Shown one piece after another: positions 60,094-64,000 of a stretch of DNA of 64,000 bases; position 1 is the first letter of the stretch, and each line of letters starts with the position of its first letter. The translations under genes were made by a program, and so were the position numbers. The notes beneath the pieces were generated by a model. That model did not search any database. It was not told the DNA's origin and saw nothing but the letters and a program-made list of their open reading frames with translations. Source of the stretch: Nocardioides marmoribigeumensis (GTDB lineage Bacteria > Actinomycetota > Actinomycetes > Propionibacteriales > Nocardioidaceae); contig NZ_JAVDYG010000001.1 in assembly GCF_031458325.1 (NCBI RefSeq), positions 1,984,001-2,048,000 of the forward strand, in the 5' to 3' direction.

Positions 60094-60184
60094 GGAGTCC
60101 CTCCCAGGCTCTGTCGTGTGCGGGTCCCCCGAACACGGGAACACTAGGGAGGAAACGGATGAAGAAGAGTAAAACGGGACAAAT

Positions 60185-60240
60185 GGGTGCAGCACCCAAG
60201 CATCTGTCTAGAGGACTAGTCCGCGCGCCGGGAGCGCGCG
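60185..60240. promoter_or_regulatory. intergenic hairpins between the two GH114 genes
   Basis: GGGTGCAGCACCC (60185-60197) is a perfect 13-bp palindrome about 90 nt before the copy-1 ATG and could be an operator. A CGCGCGC/GCGCGCG stem at 60222-60240, next to the copy-2 stop, is a likely terminator for copy 2. Confidence 0.4.
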
Positions 60241-60243
60241 CCC

Positions 60244-61191
60244 TCACCACCGGCGCGGCGAGGTGGTCCGGCACGGCAGCCGGCCACCGCCGGTGGGCAG
60301 GCCGAGGCGGTAGCGCGCGGTGTTGACGTGGTGGGTCCGGGAGTCCGCGCAGATGCTGCGCCAGCGACTGCTGGAGAAGCGGTGGTACTCCGCGACCCAC
60401 ACCGCCTTGTGCAGCCTGGTGAAGCTCTGCAGCCCGGCGTGCACCCGACCGTCGGCCCCCGGCCCCTCGTTCCACACCCGCGTGCACTCGCGGTACTGGT
60501 AGCACTCCTCGGTGAGGTTCCAGTCGAAGTACGGCGCGAGGTCGTGGGCCTGCTCCAGGTCGCCCTTCATGCCGACGCTCAGCCCGAGCTCGTGGGCCCA
60601 GCGCGCGACCGCCTTGTTGTAGCGGATCTGGTCGGCGTAGGTGAGCGGGAACCCGGACCGGTTGCTCCACCCGGTCATCTCGTCGGGCTCGACGGCGTCG
60701 AAACCCTTGTCCTTGCAGCGCTGCATGCGTGCCTTCATGATCGGCGCCAGCGCGCGGACCCGTCGGATGTCGAGCCAGTAGGAGTCGTTCCAGCCCGAGT
60801 CGGCCCTGCCCCAGATGCGGGGCTTGATCGCCCGGAACTTCGCGGCGTCCTGGCGGTAGGTCTCGTAGACGCCGACGTCGATGTAGCAGATCACCTTCTT
60901 GCCGCGGGCGTGCAGCGCCCTCACCGTCGCCGCGGAGTTGTACTCCAGGTCGATGTCGTAGACGTCGGGTGCGGGCAGGCGCGCCCCGCCGAAGGTCCGC
61001 AGCCCCATCTGGACCGGGTCGTGCAGGTCGAGCCGGTCGGCCAGGACCCAGTGCAGCCTGGAGGGGTGCGCGGACGTCGGCCTCCACCACCCGGTCGCGG
61101 CGGCGCTCGTGGGGGCGGCGCGGACCAGGGTCGCGGCGCAGAGGAGGGCGAGCGCGACCAGGAGCAGACCGCGAGGGCGGGAGGTGGCCAT
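60244..61191 (-). CDS. secreted GH114 endo-alpha-1,4-galactosaminidase-like protein (copy 2)
   Basis: This 315-residue paralogue has a shorter signal peptide (LLLVALALLCAATLVRAAP, cleavage near residue 26-31) and the same GH114 blocks (VICYIDVGVYETYR, KGFDAVEPDEMTGW, EECYQYRECTRV). The segment 60481-60601 is identical in DNA to 59341-59461 over 121 bp, with constant offset 1140 across about 460 bp. The N- and C-terminal parts have diverged more, with a basic, Arg-rich composition. This points to tandem duplication with later gene conversion. It is divergent from the histidine kinase. Confidence 0.85.
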   Translation of the reverse strand: MATSRPRGLLLVALALLCAATLVRAAPTSAAATGWWRPTSAHPSRLHWVLADRLDLHDPVQMGLRTFGGARLPAPDVYDIDLEYNSAATVRALHARGKKVICYIDVGVYETYRQDAAKFRAIKPRIWGRADSGWNDSYWLDIRRVRALAPIMKARMQRCKDKGFDAVEPDEMTGWSNRSGFPLTYADQIRYNKAVARWAHELGLSVGMKGDLEQAHDLAPYFDWNLTEECYQYRECTRVWNEGPGADGRVHAGLQSFTRLHKAVWVAEYHRFSSSRWRSICADSRTHHVNTARYRLGLPTGGGRLPCRTTSPRRW

Positions 61192-61294
61192 GACCCAGCG
61201 TAGGTCGGTCGGACGGGCACCGTCAGGTCGGACGAAGGGTCCTCTTTCGGGGGTTCCGGTTGCCGGGCCCCCCGGGCTGGGGCAGAGTCACCCC

Positions 61295-62860
61295 GTGCCG
61301 TCCGAGTCCTCCGGCGACCCCTCGACCGGGGCGAGGAGGTTCACCTCCGTCCGGGAGTCCTGGGCCGAGTTCTGGGCCAGCCCGGTGCGCATGCGCGTCT
61401 ACTACTCCCTGGTCATCGTCTCCGCGCTCGTCCTGCCCTGGGCGGTCCCGCTCGGCCTGGAGGTCACCGCCCCGGAGTGGGCGACCGTCCTCACGCTCGT
61501 CGCGATCTCCGTGCTCAACGTCGAGATCAGCCGGCACCTCTCGGGCGGGATCGCGACCACGCACCAGCCCCACAAGGCGCTGTCGGCCTGGGCGTTCGCC
61601 AGCGGGCTCCTCCTCGCCACCCCGTGGCTGCTGGTCGTCGTGCCGCTCTCCTACGCCCACGCCCGGTGGCGGGGCATCCGGGTGCCGCTGTGGAAGTGGA
61701 TCGGCTCGGCGGCGTACCTCGTGCTGTGCGGCTACGCCGTCGCCTGGGTGCGTCACCTGCTGCTCGGCGACCGGGTCAACTGGATGGACGGCCAGGGCGG
61801 TCGAGGCCTCGCCGTCATGCTCCTGGCCGGGGTGGTGTTCCTGGCCCTGGAGGGGTCGCTGTTCTGGGGCAGCGCGCTCTTCAACCACCGCGAGGACGAG
61901 GTGTGGCTGCGCGCCACCCTGCTCAGCCCGAGCTTCTACCTCGCCGAGGGCGGCGTCCTGCTCGTCGGCGGCCTGCTCAGCGCGGTCTGGACGGGTGGGT
62001 CGTGGTTCAGCCTCTTCTTCGTCCCGATCTACGTGATGATCCAGCACGCCGTCCTGCTCGTGCCCCTGCGCGAGCGCGCCGCCGCCGCCGAGATGCTGGC
62101 GGCGAAGAACCGCGCGCTCGGCGAGCTCAACGAGGACCTCGAGGAGGCCAACCAGTTCAAGGTCGACCTGCTCGGCATGCTCGGACACGAGCTGGGCAAC
62201 CCGCTCACCTCCATCGTCGGCTTCGCGGAGTTCGGTGCCCTCTCGGCCGCGCGACGCCGCGAGACCGAGTCGCAGCGTTCCTTCGACGTGATCGGGCGCA
62301 ACGCCGAGCAGATGCGGACCGTCCTCGCCGACATCCTCAGCCTGGTCACCAGCGAGCGCGGCGCCCTGACCGCCGTGCCCGAGCCGTGCGTGCTGTCGCT
62401 GCGGCTGACCCACGTGCTCGCGGGCCTGCGCCGCGCCGACCTGCCGGCCGTCGACTGCCCACCGGACCTGACGGCCATGGTCCAGCCGTCACACCTGGAC
62501 CAGATCGTCGGCAACCTGCTCAGCAACGCCGAGAAGTACGGCGGCGGGGTCGTCGCCGTGCGGGCCTCGACCGTCGAGGACGGCTGGGTGGAGGTGGCCG
62601 TCGTGGACCACGGGTCGGGGGTGCCCGAGGAGTTCCGTCAGCACCTGTTCAACCGCTACACCCGGGACACCGCCACCGCCGAGCAGGTGATCGGCACCGG
62701 TCTCGGGCTCTTCATCAGCCGCGAGCTCGCGCACGCCAACGGTGGGGAGCTGCTCCACCGGGAGGCCGAGCCGCAGGGGTCGGAGTTCGTGCTCCGGCTG
62801 CCCGGGACCCGACCGGGTCCTAGGGCAGTGGGCGTCCCATCGGTCGCGCCCGCGCGCTGA
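61295..62860 (+). CDS. membrane sensor histidine kinase
   Basis: This 521-residue kinase has an N-terminal membrane domain (about eight helices, residues ~30-270) with no recognised extracellular sensor, a short coiled coil, and a HisKA/HATPase core. The H-box is LLGMLGHELGNPLTSIVGF, the N-box is IVGNLLSNAEKYG, G1 is DHGSGVP and G2 is GTGLGLFISRELAHANGG. No response regulator is adjacent; the orphan LuxR protein is 46 kb away. The GTG start has CAGAGT 6 nt upstream, perhaps leaderless. It might sense the envelope or polymer state, but that is speculation. Confidence 0.87.
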   Translation: MPSESSGDPSTGARRFTSVRESWAEFWASPVRMRVYYSLVIVSALVLPWAVPLGLEVTAPEWATVLTLVAISVLNVEISRHLSGGIATTHQPHKALSAWAFASGLLLATPWLLVVVPLSYAHARWRGIRVPLWKWIGSAAYLVLCGYAVAWVRHLLLGDRVNWMDGQGGRGLAVMLLAGVVFLALEGSLFWGSALFNHREDEVWLRATLLSPSFYLAEGGVLLVGGLLSAVWTGGSWFSLFFVPIYVMIQHAVLLVPLRERAAAAEMLAAKNRALGELNEDLEEANQFKVDLLGMLGHELGNPLTSIVGFAEFGALSAARRRETESQRSFDVIGRNAEQMRTVLADILSLVTSERGALTAVPEPCVLSLRLTHVLAGLRRADLPAVDCPPDLTAMVQPSHLDQIVGNLLSNAEKYGGGVVAVRASTVEDGWVEVAVVDHGSGVPEEFRQHLFNRYTRDTATAEQVIGTGLGLFISRELAHANGGELLHREAEPQGSEFVLRLPGTRPGPRAVGVPSVAPAR

Positions 62861-64000
62861 CCATCGCCGGGTCCGCGGACCGGGCGCGCCACACCTCGAG
62901 GTCGCCCTCCTGCCGCACCCGCTGGTAGTTGCGGGCCAGGACCTTCATCGCGTGGGTGTCGTCCATGCCCCAGTCCTGCAGCTTGTCGGTGCGCGTGACC
63001 ACCCAGGTCGCCCGCTGCTGGGCGAGGACGGGGGTGAGCTTGGTGAGGTCGGGGTCGTCGGTGAGGACCGGGACGCTCCACAGCTGGGGGTAGGGGCTGT
63101 TCATGTCGGCGGCCTCGAGGATGGTCGGGCGCCCGAACGCGACGACGGCGGTGCGGCCGAGGTGGGCGTGCTCGCGGAGGTAGGTCGCCACCGCCTTCTC
63201 GTCCGCCGAGCCCTGCGGCGGGTCCTGGAGGAAGGGCACGGTCACCACGCACGTGGCGGCGACCACGCCGCCGACGATCGCCAGGCGCGGCGCCCAGCGC
63301 CACCAGCCCGCCCGGGGGTGGAGCCGTCCCAGCGAGAGGGCGAGCACGAGCGTCAGCCCGGGCACGGTCCCGACCAGGTAGTGCAGCCAGAAGCCACCGC
63401 CCCCCTTGACCGAGAAGGCCTCGAACAGCACCAGTGCGGTCGCCACCCACGCCAGGGCCGGGTCGTCGGGACGGATGCTCCCGCGGGTGGCGGCCGGTCG
63501 CGCCGCCGCGCGCTCCGGCGTACGACGGACGCGGCGTGCCAGGGCGCGCCAGGCCCGGCGCGGGACCAGGAGGGTGGGGAGGAGCAGCAGGACCCACGGG
63601 GCCCCGCTGGAGGTGAACGCGCCGACCATCTCGCCCCAGCGCTCGGACTTGGCGTGGCTGGGACGACCGAGGACCTCGGCGGCGCGGAAGCGGTACATCA
63701 CGACCGCGTCCCACAGACCGCCCAGGCTCGTGCCGCGCTGGATCGCCAGGAGCAGGAGCGGGACGACGAGCGCGACCGCGCCGGCCAGGGCGCCGAGGAC
63801 GACGTCGCCCACCGGCCGCCAGGCCCGTCGTGCGGCGAGCACGAGCACCAGGCCGCCCAGCAGGACGCCGACGTCGAGGAGGTTCTGCTTGATCGAGAGG
63901 GCCGCCGCCCCCGAGGCGCCGGCGCAGACCGCCCACCACAGCCGGGCCCGGCGGGACGGGTCACCGACGGTGGCGCGGAGGGCGCCGAGGATGCCGGCCA
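62820..64000 (-). CDS. polytopic membrane protein (GT39/ArnT-like?), 5' partial
   Basis: The frame is open to the window edge, so the N-terminus is missing; about 393 residues are visible. The membrane part has several helices, with SIKQNLLDVGVLLGGLVLVLAA near the start and SVKGGGGFWLHYLVGTVPGL. An extracytoplasmic C-terminal domain of ~120 residues follows (EKAVATYLREHAHLGRTAVV). The layout resembles lipid-linked-sugar glycosyltransferases (PMT/ArnT group), where a KQN-type motif is common; no catalytic motif is visible in the part shown. It overlaps the histidine kinase 3' end by 41 nt in the convergent orientation. Confidence 0.6.
   Translation of the reverse strand, partial: AGILGALRATVGDPSRRARLWWAVCAGASGAAALSIKQNLLDVGVLLGGLVLVLAARRAWRPVGDVVLGALAGAVALVVPLLLLAIQRGTSLGGLWDAVVMYRFRAAEVLGRPSHAKSERWGEMVGAFTSSGAPWVLLLLPTLLVPRRAWRALARRVRRTPERAAARPAATRGSIRPDDPALAWVATALVLFEAFSVKGGGGFWLHYLVGTVPGLTLVLALSLGRLHPRAGWWRWAPRLAIVGGVVAATCVVTVPFLQDPPQGSADEKAVATYLREHAHLGRTAVVAFGRPTILEAADMNSPYPQLWSVPVLTDDPDLTKLTPVLAQQRATWVVTRTDKLQDWGMDDTHAMKVLARNYQRVRQEGDLEVWRARSADPAMVSARARPMGRPLP

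Noticed and set aside
14487-62860. Two-component pair of the LuxR regulator and the histidine kinase
   Set aside because: They are about 46 kb apart with no linking evidence; both are better treated as orphans.

Overview
The window is a very GC-rich chromosomal segment from an actinobacterium. It looks most like the Nocardioidaceae (Nocardioides-type). Evidence: GTG/TTG starts, many leaderless starts with a TANNNT -10 box 6-7 nt before the start codon, dense ATGA/GTGA gene overlaps, and a gene order from dnaN to fhaA that closely follows the origin-proximal region of Mycobacterium tuberculosis (Rv0002 to Rv0020c). The genus is an inference; the phylum is firm.

Layout. 1-10.8 kb: the replication block dnaN (5' partial)-gnd-recF-dciA-gyrB-gyrA-DUF3566, then tRNA-Ile, a 42-aa DLW-39-type protein, tRNA-Ala, and a TMEM165/GDT1 Mn2+ exporter behind a yybP-ykoY manganese riboswitch. 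10.8-20 kb: accessory genes: an MFS exporter, an internally deleted thioredoxin-reductase-like pseudogene, a CBS protein, an NAD(P)-binding SDR, an orphan LuxR regulator, two tandem MpaB/DUF2236 oxygenases opposite a TetR regulator, a metallo-hydrolase, SURF1 and DUF3817. 20-37.6 kb: envelope and cell-division block: coiled-coil protein, cyclophilin, rhomboid, a DnaA-box cluster, SNF2 helicase, a duplicated CrgA, DUF881, a DesA3-like desaturase with its reductase, then pknB-pknA-pbpA-rodA-pstP-fhaB-fhaA on the minus strand, ending at tRNA-Leu(CAG).

37.94-46.49 kb: an integrated genomic island, visibly less GC-rich than its surroundings. It sits in the 3' end of tRNA-Leu and is bounded by a 22-bp direct repeat. 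It carries a tyrosine integrase, XRE regulator, excisionase-like protein, an Mrr-type nuclease, a DUF3883 PD-(D/E)XK nuclease, two adenine methyltransferases and a small CopG/RHH-like protein, so it reads as a mobile restriction-modification island. Candidate integrase arm sites lie just inside both ends. Integration appears to have replaced the encoded CCA of the tRNA and cut it off from its native terminator.

46.5-64 kb: a universal stress protein and an MFS symporter, then the most unusual system: an eight-gene, overlap-coupled exopolysaccharide operon (49.1-59.1 kb). It has a secreted Agd3-like (CE18) deacetylase, a PelF-type glycosyltransferase, a ~12-TM membrane protein, sugar-nucleotide enzymes and a stand-alone PelA-type hydrolase. 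Two convergent secreted GH114 endo-galactosaminidase paralogues follow. Together these suggest an actinobacterial Pel/galactosaminogalactan-like polymer made by a split-PelA machine. A membrane histidine kinase and a truncated polytopic membrane protein close the window.
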